NCBI GenBank assembly: GCA_945870925.1
Contig: CAMBTZ010000076.1
Location: 1 to 6,746, forward strand
DNA: 6,746 nt
Source of the DNA: Chlamydia trachomatis
Lineage (GTDB): Bacteria; Chlamydiota; Chlamydiia; Chlamydiales; 2-12-FULL-49-11
Reading direction: 5' to 3'
Position 1 is the first letter of the stretch; each line of letters starts with the position of its first letter. The notes below the pieces were generated by a model. It had not been told where the DNA came from. It was given only the letters and a program-made list of their open reading frames with translations, and did not search any database. Shown piece after piece: positions 1 to 6,379 of this stretch. The position numbers and the translations under genes were made by a program.

Positions 1-449
1 TTGGCAAATGGGATGAAATACGAAATGACAAGCTAAAGATCTATTCGCGTCTTATCGAGACAGATGTTGAATTAATGCCATATGTAGCAGAGTTTCTTTT
101 TTATTTAGAAAAGCTAAAGATCCCATCTTGTGTTGTAACAAACTCCCTTAGAAAAGATATTGAGATGATAAAAAAACATCTTAACATCTTAGAAAAAATC
201 CCCTATTGGATCACCAGAGAGAATTATCAAAACCCAAAACCTGCTCCTGATGGTTACCTCACAGCCCTTAAGCTTTTCCCGAAAATTTTACCTTCTGAAA
301 CAACCGGATTTGAAGACACATTAAAAGGGATAGAATCTCTAAAAGCTGCAAAAATTAATCCAATTCTTATCTGTGATCAAGGCCATCCTCAGCTAAAAGA
401 TGCTATAGGAATAAGGCACTTTAACTCATTTAAATCATTAATTTCTTAA
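1..449 (+). CDS. HAD-superfamily hydrolase, subfamily IA, 5' end missing
   Basis: The open frame runs in from the left edge (first whole codon at base 3) and ends with TAA at 447-449, so the N-terminus is outside the window. What remains matches the C-terminal two thirds of phosphoglycolate phosphatase/beta-phosphoglucomutase-like HAD proteins. Motif II is VVTNS (Thr codon 138-140), the motif III lysine lies in NPKPAPDGY (Lys codon 237-239), and motif IV is GFEDTLKGIESLKAA (Glu-Asp at 312-317), the usual EDS-type acidic motif that helps bind Mg2+. The catalytic DxDxT motif I and most of the cap domain would be upstream. Such enzymes are cytosolic phosphatases or phosphomutases acting on small phosphorylated metabolites. 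The substrate cannot be read from this part. The methionine at 75 is internal, because the frame is open and homologous-looking before it. The gene converges on, and overlaps by 12 bases, the minus-strand lipoprotein gene. Confidence 0.85.
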   Translation, partial: GKWDEIRNDKLKIYSRLIETDVELMPYVAEFLFYLEKLKIPSCVVTNSLRKDIEMIKKHLNILEKIPYWITRENYQNPKPAPDGYLTALKLFPKILPSETTGFEDTLKGIESLKAAKINPILICDQGHPQLKDAIGIRHFNSFKSLIS

Positions 450-1259
450 GTAACCCTTTATAGCTTTATCCCATTCAAAAGTTACAACTTCATTTTTTTG
501 ACGATCAAAGCGAACTTCAATAGTAATATAAGGATAGGGATGCCGATTATCATAATCTCTTCCCTCGGTTTTTTCATGGATACGGAGTAGTATTTCCTTA
601 TTGTACCAACCGGGGTGCTTTAAATTCTCAGGATTTTTTTGGCAACGGATGAACCGGTTAAATTCAGCACTTTGTCCATCTTGGTAATAGTCCATAATCC
701 ATTTAATAATTTCTAAAGGTCTATCTTCATATCCTTCTACATAAAAATCTACCTCCGCACCTAACTGATGCTTCGAACTTTGCATAATTTTTGCCTTGTC
801 TGCATAGAGGTTGTGCATAGGGCATCTGTGCCCTGTAGTTATCACAACGGGGCCTTGACTCTTCTCTTGAATATAATTTATTAGATCAATCAAAATTGGA
901 TAAATAAATTCTTGATTATCTTGGAATGGCAATCCGTGTTTATCAAGTCCACCACAATCAACTATCTCCTCTTTTCCACCCTCAGCCCGGATAGGTGGAT
1001 TTATATCACTCCCTTTGCACCTAAAATACTCCTTATTGATTTTAAGGAGCATCCCCATGTAAAGCTCTTCCCAAGGATATTTAGGCCGTTTTTTTTCCTT
1101 TATTACGACTTCCGAAAACATTTTTTCATGATCTAACCGATAAATCGTCTCTTTCTTCTCGTTACACTTACGCACACGCTCATTCTCAGACTGGTCCATA
1201 CGAGAACAGCCAATGCTAATAACTAAAAGCAAAATACATTTTTTGCTGAAATAGGGCAT
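438..1259 (-). CDS. Predicted lipoprotein resembling M15 (D-Ala-D-Ala/L,D) peptidase
   Basis: A 273-residue protein. The N-terminus has two lysines (6-7), a hydrophobic stretch (9-16) and Ile-Gly-Cys18, which reads as a lipoprotein signal peptide, although Ser at -3 is not the commonest lipobox residue. The mature part would be anchored in the periplasm or on the outer membrane. Residues 137-173 resemble the M15 zinc peptidase core: VVITTGHRCPMHN (like TSGYRSxxxN), then SSKHQLGAEVDF with the SxHxxGxAxD zinc motif (His164, Asp171). Near the C-terminus, YITIEVRFD (244-252) aligns by eye with the family's FVHVDVR, but Thr246 stands where the third zinc-binding His is expected. His240 is the nearest alternative. 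M15 enzymes cut peptidoglycan stem peptides; whether this one is active is uncertain. Five cysteines follow Cys18 (32, 81, 102, 146, 206), which could form disulfides. The start at 1259 lies one base after the stop of the glyoxalase II-like gene. It is the last gene of the minus-strand run. Confidence 0.72.
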   Translation of the reverse strand: MPYFSKKCILLLVISIGCSRMDQSENERVRKCNEKKETIYRLDHEKMFSEVVIKEKKRPKYPWEELYMGMLLKINKEYFRCKGSDINPPIRAEGGKEEIVDCGGLDKHGLPFQDNQEFIYPILIDLINYIQEKSQGPVVITTGHRCPMHNLYADKAKIMQSSKHQLGAEVDFYVEGYEDRPLEIIKWIMDYYQDGQSAEFNRFIRCQKNPENLKHPGWYNKEILLRIHEKTEGRDYDNRHPYPYITIEVRFDRQKNEVVTFEWDKAIKGYLRN

Positions 1260-1260
1260 T

Positions 1261-1899
1261 TTATTCGGGCCTGAGTTTTAGAAATTCTTCAGGTGATTTT
1301 GCCATTAGAAAAGGATTAAGACTCATCTCCTCCTCTAAACTCCTAACAGTTTCCAGAGAAAAATTATGCCCTCCAAAAATTAGTGTATCCGGAGGCAACT
1401 TCTTAATCTTTTGCATCGATTCGAAATATTGAATTTCATCGCCTTCAAGCATTTTGCCACAGCCCCCTAAAAACAGGGCATCTCCGGAAAAAAGAGCCTT
1501 GCAGTCAGGAAAATAATAGCCAAGATGCTCTAATGTATGACCTGGCAACCCAAGCACTCGAACTGTAAAAGATGCAATTAGACATTCATCATCATCGATT
1601 ACCTCTTGATCAATAAATTCTAACTCGTTGTGCTTCGGTCCAATAATTGTCGCTTCCGTCTTCCCCTTAATATAGACTGCATCCTCAACATGTGCCTTAT
1701 GATGATGAGTCAGAAGAATAGCCTCAAGCTTTAAATCATGCTGCTCAAGCTCTTTTAAAATAATAGATCCATCTCCTGGATCTATTGAAATTGCCATTTT
1801 ATGGCTACTAATCAAATAGGTAAAACTATCCTTTAAACAAGGGATTTGATAAATTTCAAAATCCCCATTGCTATTTTCACTTTTCCAAATATTTGTCAT
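1261..1899 (-). CDS. Glyoxalase II-like metallo-beta-lactamase-fold hydrolase
   Basis: A 212-residue protein, the length of short YcbL-type glyoxalase II enzymes rather than the longer GloB with its substrate-binding C-terminal domain. It shows the fold's metal motifs in order: SIDPGDG (38-44), THHHKAH (64-70), LPGHTLEH (118-125, His121), FSGDALFLGGCGKMLEGD (137-154, Asp140) and FGGHNFS (175-181, His178). Glyoxalase II hydrolyses S-D-lactoylglutathione or related thioesters in the cytosol, the second step of methylglyoxal detoxification. In the first motif the canonical HxHxDH reads HHHKAH, so the Zn2 ligand Asp is Ala69 (codon GCA on the coding strand). The enzyme may therefore hold a single metal or have shifted activity. 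It has no signal peptide. It starts 10 bases after the upstream DUF115 gene and ends one base before the lipoprotein gene, so it is probably co-transcribed with both. The fold assignment is secure; the substrate is inference. Confidence 0.85.
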   Translation of the reverse strand: MTNIWKSENSNGDFEIYQIPCLKDSFTYLISSHKMAISIDPGDGSIILKELEQHDLKLEAILLTHHHKAHVEDAVYIKGKTEATIIGPKHNELEFIDQEVIDDDECLIASFTVRVLGLPGHTLEHLGYYFPDCKALFSGDALFLGGCGKMLEGDEIQYFESMQKIKKLPPDTLIFGGHNFSLETVRSLEEEMSLNPFLMAKSPEEFLKLRPE

Positions 1900-1909
1900 A
1901 CACTTTAAA

Positions 1910-3547
1910 TTAGCACAGATCTAAATATTGATCTATAATTGCTTGCAACCGTTTGTAAACATTAAGTTTAATAAGATAAAGATTGCGCGGAAGGTTAGAT
2001 GGCCTATGATCGCGTTTTACATGAAAAGTAAGAGCATAGATGGCGGACTTTAGTACTGTTTGAAAGGCAATTTCATCTTCAAGATCCATTTCTAAAATAG
2101 TACTTTTTTGAGTCGACTCTCGTCCCTCCATATTTGGATAAAGCTTTACAAGTTCATTTACAATTTCATTTACTATAATTTTACAATCCCCCATGCTTTT
2201 AAAAAAAATATTTAAAGCATCATCTATATCAGCCTGATTTATATTAAGTGGTGTATCCATAACATTTCTAAAAACTTCACCCCTAATATCACGATTATCT
2301 TTCAATAAATACCAATTAGGATCAAACGGAATGTTTTTAAATGAAAGTCCTTTAGAAGACGCCTTTAAAAAAACCCTTTCTTGATGTTCTTCACACACCG
2401 CATCAAGAACATCCCTCTCCATAAACCATTTAGTCATTGTTGCAAGTCCATCTTCAGCCCAAACAGTATCACCTGATTGATCTGTCTTTTCTTCCAAAGA
2501 ACAATGAAGATCACTAATCACTCCTGTTGAATACCGTTTCCCTGTGTCAAAAGACAAATCAACACCCGCTAAAATAATGGGATTGCACCCAAAATATATG
2601 GCATTCATAAAAGCAATTGTCGTTATAGAAAGAGCCTCTTCGCCAAGACCTTTCAACACTTGGTAATCTTCAATTCCAAGCTTATCCTCCATCCATTTTT
2701 CTATAGCACCCCCGGTCCCCGTTGTTAAATATCCAACGGGCCCTGCGTGAGAATAAAAAACATCAGGTTCCAATCTACATCCAAAAATTAGAGGGACATT
2801 ATATGCTGTGTGAAAGGCAAGACGGGTGAATTCTTCAGGATTTGGGTCAATAGCATATAGTAAATGGGGAGTTATATTCATTGCAGAAAGTGCAGCAATT
2901 GCCGATCCTCCGGCTAAAATTAGAGCTTTATTCTCTAAACCCTTTAATTCTCCCTCTACTGCTTGAAGGGAAGGTCCTGCGCCACACACTATTGCGGGGC
3001 AATCTTTAAATCGATCCTTCCATAAACCAATATGAAAAGCTTCCGGTAATTTTTGAAAATTCCGAATCAGGTTCTTTGCTATTCTCTCTGAATAGATCAA
3101 ATCAGTATGTATAGCTGATTCAATAGTAGCCTTTCTAAAAAGAAGTTTTTTAAGCTCTTCAAATCTAGTTAGATCATCATGCAGGCAAATCACCTCTATT
3201 TTTTCAAATGGAAATTGCCGAATAACTTCCGATACAAACAGATTAAGCGGCACATCACCTAAATAATATCGAAACTGAACCTGTGGATGTTCCAAAATTA
3301 GAGATGAATCGTTGTCGTCAATTTTTTTTATTGCTTCTATTCGATCTTCTAAGAAAACAATCTCTCTTTTACTATCTTTATTCACCCATTCTATTAATGT
3401 GTCAATATTGGGAGAGAATCCATATATATATAAAACATCAAAATCACCAGAAAATTGAGCATCATATAATTGCCACTGAACTTCTTCATTGCTCTCATAA
3501 AATTGAGTAATAATCGATAATTCAGGATATTTAGTCTCTAATCCCAT
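1910..3547 (-). CDS. DUF115 / Maf-like protein (6-hydroxymethylpterin pyrophosphokinase MptE-like), copy B
   Basis: A 545-residue protein with a central DUF115 (MAF_flag10/MptE-like) domain of about residues 180-335. The marks are AIVCGAGPSL (185-194), LAGGSAIAAL (211-220), the acidic IDPNP motif (233-237), and GEEALSITTIAFMNAIYFGCNPIILAGVDLSF (302-333), which matches the family's GGSVxTxAxxLAxxLGCxPIxxxGxDLxx signature. Family members are bacterial Maf proteins, which glycosylate flagellin with nonulosonic acids, and archaeal MptE, which pyrophosphorylates hydroxymethyl-dihydropterin. Neither role can be chosen here. There is no signal peptide or membrane segment, so it is probably cytosolic. 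The segment TVWAEDGLATMTKWF (361-375) and the following KASSKGLSF are also family-like. The N-terminal 170 residues are unassigned and lack the NLxxLxxxNPxL opening seen in the neighbouring copy. The start overlaps the stop of that copy by 10 bases (ATGGGATTAG), with a good Shine-Dalgarno just upstream, so translation is probably coupled. Confidence 0.85.
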   Translation of the reverse strand: MGLETKYPELSIITQFYESNEEVQWQLYDAQFSGDFDVLYIYGFSPNIDTLIEWVNKDSKREIVFLEDRIEAIKKIDDNDSSLILEHPQVQFRYYLGDVPLNLFVSEVIRQFPFEKIEVICLHDDLTRFEELKKLLFRKATIESAIHTDLIYSERIAKNLIRNFQKLPEAFHIGLWKDRFKDCPAIVCGAGPSLQAVEGELKGLENKALILAGGSAIAALSAMNITPHLLYAIDPNPEEFTRLAFHTAYNVPLIFGCRLEPDVFYSHAGPVGYLTTGTGGAIEKWMEDKLGIEDYQVLKGLGEEALSITTIAFMNAIYFGCNPIILAGVDLSFDTGKRYSTGVISDLHCSLEEKTDQSGDTVWAEDGLATMTKWFMERDVLDAVCEEHQERVFLKASSKGLSFKNIPFDPNWYLLKDNRDIRGEVFRNVMDTPLNINQADIDDALNIFFKSMGDCKIIVNEIVNELVKLYPNMEGRESTQKSTILEMDLEDEIAFQTVLKSAIYALTFHVKRDHRPSNLPRNLYLIKLNVYKRLQAIIDQYLDLC

Positions 3548-5352
3548 TCAAATTTTCCCTCACTCCAATTTCCTTTTCGCAAAGCTATCAACAAACCATC
3601 ATCATATTTTTTTTCTATATAAGACAAACCTTGAAAAAGACCTTCACTTTTAAGTTCTCCAATTTCTGAATAGATCCTTCGATCAAATTGATCGGGATTA
3701 TGATAAAAAAGCTCTTCAATAACAATTCCGTTCTCATTTTTTCTTATATAATTATTCACTGGAATATCATCTTTAAACTCAGCAATTAATCTCTCAGTTC
3801 CATTTACTCCCCGAATGACATGGACACCCTCTTTTTTTCCGTGACTATATCTTCCTTCACGAAGGAGAATGCCATTTTTAGCAAAAAGTGAATACTCACC
3901 ATTTAGAAGGCCTTCTGAAAAACAGACTCTAGACTTCTTTTCACCAGTGTTATAAAAAACTTCAGACATGCCATCCACTGTCTCTTTGGAATAAAGCTCA
4001 CCTCCCGGATAGAACCTGTATATCTGCTGGAATTGTAATACTTTTTTTCCAAATAATGACAACGCAATGATCTCTTCTGTGTTTTCACCTAAATATAGAA
4101 ATTTCAATCTCTCCCATAACGGCTTTATTAAAAACTCATAAATGGGATTGCCCTCTAAATCAACTTCTAATAATATTTTTGCCCTCTGAAATCCTTTTTT
4201 ATCCACTCCATTTCTCAATTTTTCTAAAAAAAGATCGAATGCATGTCCAATTGAGTCATCATTGATTTTTAGAATAACCTTTCGTAATTTTTCCTGATCA
4301 ATTTCATTTTTTAAAGAACTATTATAATCGATCAGTTTTGGGTTTTTTATAAATTCTTTCATCCATATTAAGCCTTCCTTTAAATCCCTTTTTTCACTTC
4401 CATCCATCCCAATTAAATTAATTGGATCGCAGCCTAAAAAATAAGCAACATTAAGAGCAAAACACCCTACATTCCAGCCCGCATCAACCTTAAAAGAATC
4501 AAGCCCGATCTCTTTATATATCCATTTTTCTAATTCCCATCCCTCTGAATATCCCATCCAAATTTTAGGCCCCATGTGCATTTTAAAAAGCTCTTCGCAC
4601 ATCCGGTTTTGATAAAAAAGAGGAAATGAAACTTTTCTAATACATTCATATAATTCAAGTGGCGGCCACGGATCAATAAAGAATCCCGCATCAATTCTGA
4701 CTCCCCAACTAATCAATTTTGGAATGCTTGAACCCGCAGCAAAAATTAGGGCCTTATCCTGCATTGCAATTATTTTTTCTCTATTCTCTTCAAGTGACGG
4801 CCCTGATCCACAAAGGATTATGGACTTCCCTTGAAACATCCCTTTTAATTCAATACCATTAATAAACGACTTTGCGTGAAGAAGATTCCCTTGAATATTA
4901 CGGATAATTGTCCTTCCGAAATCGACATACTCTGAAATCGACATATGATACCTGTCCATAAATTGTCGAAACTGAGTGAGCCTCCCGATAAATTGCTGCT
5001 TTTTAAAGACGAATTTTTTTGCAATATTTTGATATTCGATCTCCTCATCCAATATTATTTCGATATTTGAATGAAATATGAAGTCCGATAATGATAAAAA
5101 AGAAGAAATTTTTTCTACACTTTTTTCAACAAAAACAACTTTTCCACCACGATTTAAAAATGGAACTATTGAATCAAATATACGAACAACGCCATCAACA
5201 AAAATAACTTCTGAATCCGGAAAAATAGTAAATTTTACTATTGGAAAATGATATGTTTTTGCTTCTATAGAAAGTAGTCTAAATGCAAGATAAGGATTTT
5301 TCTCTTGCATCCACTGCAAGGCGGACAAGTTCTGCGTAGGGCATAAGTTCAT
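3538..5352 (-). CDS. DUF115 / Maf-like protein fused to C-terminal MORN_2 repeats, copy A
   Basis: A 604-residue protein from the ATG at 5352, chosen because GGAGAG lies 10 bases before it; an in-frame ATG at 5370 would add six residues and has no visible ribosome site. The opening NLSALQWMQEKNPYLAFRLL matches the usual N-terminus of Maf-like proteins, so later starts are unlikely. The DUF115 core shows IILCGSGPSL (178-187), FAAGSSIPKL (204-213), FIDPWP (225-230) and GWNVGCFALNVAYFLGCDPINLIGMDGS (292-319). After GMDGS the protein lacks roughly 60 residues that copy B has (the TVWAEDGLA...LSF stretch). From about residue 445 to the end it carries degenerate repeats of the YwqK/MORN_2 type: YPGGELYSKE, FYNTGEKKSRVCFSEGLLNGEY, AKNGILLREGRYSHGKKEGV, then weaker copies to YDDGLLIALRKGNWSEG. 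Such repeats usually mediate protein or membrane contacts. The start overlaps the preceding nuclease-fold gene by 74 bases. A glycosyltransferase or pyrophosphokinase role is possible but unproven. Confidence 0.83.
   Translation of the reverse strand: MNLCPTQNLSALQWMQEKNPYLAFRLLSIEAKTYHFPIVKFTIFPDSEVIFVDGVVRIFDSIVPFLNRGGKVVFVEKSVEKISSFLSLSDFIFHSNIEIILDEEIEYQNIAKKFVFKKQQFIGRLTQFRQFMDRYHMSISEYVDFGRTIIRNIQGNLLHAKSFINGIELKGMFQGKSIILCGSGPSLEENREKIIAMQDKALIFAAGSSIPKLISWGVRIDAGFFIDPWPPLELYECIRKVSFPLFYQNRMCEELFKMHMGPKIWMGYSEGWELEKWIYKEIGLDSFKVDAGWNVGCFALNVAYFLGCDPINLIGMDGSEKRDLKEGLIWMKEFIKNPKLIDYNSSLKNEIDQEKLRKVILKINDDSIGHAFDLFLEKLRNGVDKKGFQRAKILLEVDLEGNPIYEFLIKPLWERLKFLYLGENTEEIIALSLFGKKVLQFQQIYRFYPGGELYSKETVDGMSEVFYNTGEKKSRVCFSEGLLNGEYSLFAKNGILLREGRYSHGKKEGVHVIRGVNGTERLIAEFKDDIPVNNYIRKNENGIVIEELFYHNPDQFDRRIYSEIGELKSEGLFQGLSYIEKKYDDGLLIALRKGNWSEGKFEWD
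3556..3566 (-). promoter_or_regulatory. Shine-Dalgarno for DUF115 copy B
   Basis: On the minus strand the bases read GGAGTGAGGGA, followed by AAATTTGA and the ATG at 3547. This is the strongest purine-rich ribosome site in the run and supports that start. It sits inside the last codons of copy A, so the two DUF115 genes overlap by 10 bases and copy B can be initiated both by coupling and directly. Confidence 0.6.
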
Positions 5353-5698
5353 TTTTAACAATCTCTCCATTTCTATCGCACATTATCACACCTTGCCCAT
5401 TTGCAATCGCAATAAAATAGGCTCCGACATAATAATTATATCCTAATACTTGCTGTAGAGCCTTTTCCGATAAATCTATAGCCTTACATTCTATCAAAAT
5501 TAGAGGAAAAAGGGGAAATTCTTTATGAATATTACCCGAAAAACAGACTAAATCAAAACGCCTCTTTGGAATTTTTTTCCCTTGTAAATGAGGCAGAGTT
5601 GAAATTTCTTTTTCAATCGCAATTAATTCTCTTGGAAACCCAAATTTCAAAGTCATCTCCAAAAGAAGTGATTGCCGAACTATCTCTTCAGGCTTCAT
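5279..5698 (-). CDS. Stand-alone HsdR_N-like protein (PD-(D/E)xK nuclease fold)
   Basis: A 139-residue protein resembling the N-terminal domain of type I restriction enzyme R subunits (HSDR_N_2). It shows IEKEIS (28-33), RRFDLVCF with Asp49 (46-53), LILIECKA with Glu70 and Lys72 (66-73), QQVLGYNYYVGAYFIAIANG (82-101) and GVIMCDRNGEIV (103-114). D49 with E70-x-K72 is the PD-(D/E)xK metal/catalytic signature, and the Gln/YN and NG positions fit the same domain. The helicase motor and methylase/specificity subunits of a type I system are absent from the window, so this is not a restriction system as seen here; it is a single-domain protein of unknown function, possibly a DNA-acting nuclease. Its ATG overlaps the hpf stop as ATGA (4 bases), suggesting coupled translation, and its C-terminal end overlaps DUF115 copy A by 74 bases. 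Confidence 0.8.
   Translation of the reverse strand: MKPEEIVRQSLLLEMTLKFGFPRELIAIEKEISTLPHLQGKKIPKRRFDLVCFSGNIHKEFPLFPLILIECKAIDLSEKALQQVLGYNYYVGAYFIAIANGQGVIMCDRNGEIVKNELMPYAELVRLAVDAREKSLSCI
5363..5368 (-). promoter_or_regulatory. Shine-Dalgarno deciding the start of DUF115 copy A
   Basis: The minus strand reads GGAGAG, ten bases before the ATG at 5352. No comparable site precedes the alternative ATG at 5370, whose own codons contain this GGAGAG. The site lies inside the end of the HsdR_N-like gene. Confidence 0.5.
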
Positions 5699-6351
5699 TC
5701 AACATCCAAAATTCCAAGAGTTTGGTTACGTCGTTCGTACATAACCTTAAGCTTTTGATCCTCCTCACTTCTATAAACAAGAAAATGATCTCCGGTTAAA
5801 TCAATTCTCATTGTCGCCTCTTCCATAGTCAACATTGGAATCTCTCTTTTTTTACGCTTCACAACCTGAGGGGGCTTAAATTCTTCTTCAATCCTTTTAA
5901 ATGTAATTTCCTCAATCTGATCATTAATATAATCAATATCTTGAGTCTTACTATCAAGCACTTGAATAGCCTTTTCCTCTAATTCGGAAGGCTTTTTAAA
6001 ATGATGATCTTGAATTCTAGTTTTCCATCTTCTTATTTTTCTTTTTAACTTATCGCATGCAAGATCAATAGCATGGTACATATCATCAAGTTTTGAACCA
6101 GCCTTTCTAATCATTGCATGGTTAACCACAATCTTAAAATGAGAAAATCGATATTCAATCTCTACGCGATGCTCTTCCCTTTGAATATCAAGGTAAACAT
6201 GTACCCCAATAACAGGAGGAGTCATCTCTTCAATCTTTCTAAGTCTTATAACAATATGCTCCCTAATAGGAGCCGTAACTTCTAAATTCTTACCAAAAAT
6301 AATAATTTTGTCACTATTTTCAACACCTAAAGAACTAACACTCTGAGCCAT
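5695..6351 (-). CDS. hpf: Ribosome hibernation promoting factor, long form
   Basis: A 218-residue protein of two domains. Residues 15-112 form the S30AE/RaiA-type ribosome-binding domain: KIIIFGKNLEVTAPIREHI, the HVYLDIQREEHRVEIEYR strands and a basic helix DLACDKLKRKIRRWK that would lie in the 30S mRNA/tRNA channel. A charged, variable linker (about 113-168) leads to the dimerisation domain (about 171-216): IPMLTMEEATMRIDLTGDHFLVYRSEE and VMYERRNQTLGIL match the family's LTmEEAxxxMeLtgHdFlvF and VvYrRxDGxyGLI. The length and C-terminal domain make it long-form HPF, which alone forms inactive 100S ribosome dimers during starvation or stationary phase. Start: ATG at 6351 preceded by GGTAGG eight bases upstream. 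A sigma70-type promoter candidate lies 29-57 bases before the start. The stop TGA overlaps the next gene's ATG, and hpf heads a run of six close-packed genes. Confidence 0.93.
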   Translation of the reverse strand: MAQSVSSLGVENSDKIIIFGKNLEVTAPIREHIVIRLRKIEEMTPPVIGVHVYLDIQREEHRVEIEYRFSHFKIVVNHAMIRKAGSKLDDMYHAIDLACDKLKRKIRRWKTRIQDHHFKKPSELEEKAIQVLDSKTQDIDYINDQIEEITFKRIEEEFKPPQVVKRKKREIPMLTMEEATMRIDLTGDHFLVYRSEEDQKLKVMYERRNQTLGILDVE

Positions 6352-6379
6352 ATTATAAACCTACCGTTCATTCAATCAG

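Noticed and set aside
450..499. GTAAC...GTTAC inverted repeat followed by a run of seven T, as a terminator for the HAD gene
   Set aside because: The stem is only five perfect pairs with a mismatched extension, the loop is about 17 bases, and the T-run begins seven bases after the stem. It also lies inside the coding region of the lipoprotein gene.
912..1136. Plus-strand open frame opposite the lipoprotein gene
   Set aside because: It has no recognisable motif or ribosome site, and it lies wholly antisense to a gene with clear family motifs.
3283..3510. Plus-strand open frame opposite DUF115 copy B
   Set aside because: Low-complexity translation, antisense to a well-supported coding region, no start signal.
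3903..5048. Short minus-strand frames (3903-4088 and 4845-5048) inside DUF115 copy A
   Set aside because: Both lie in another frame of a gene whose own frame carries the conserved domain and repeats; neither shows a motif or a ribosome site.
5279..5698. Part of a type I restriction-modification system
   Set aside because: Only the N-terminal nuclease-like domain is present; no helicase, methylase or specificity subunit is in the window, and the neighbours are unrelated.
5566..5799. Plus-strand open frame opposite the hpf/HsdR_N junction
   Set aside because: Antisense to two genes with strong family signatures and without features of its own.
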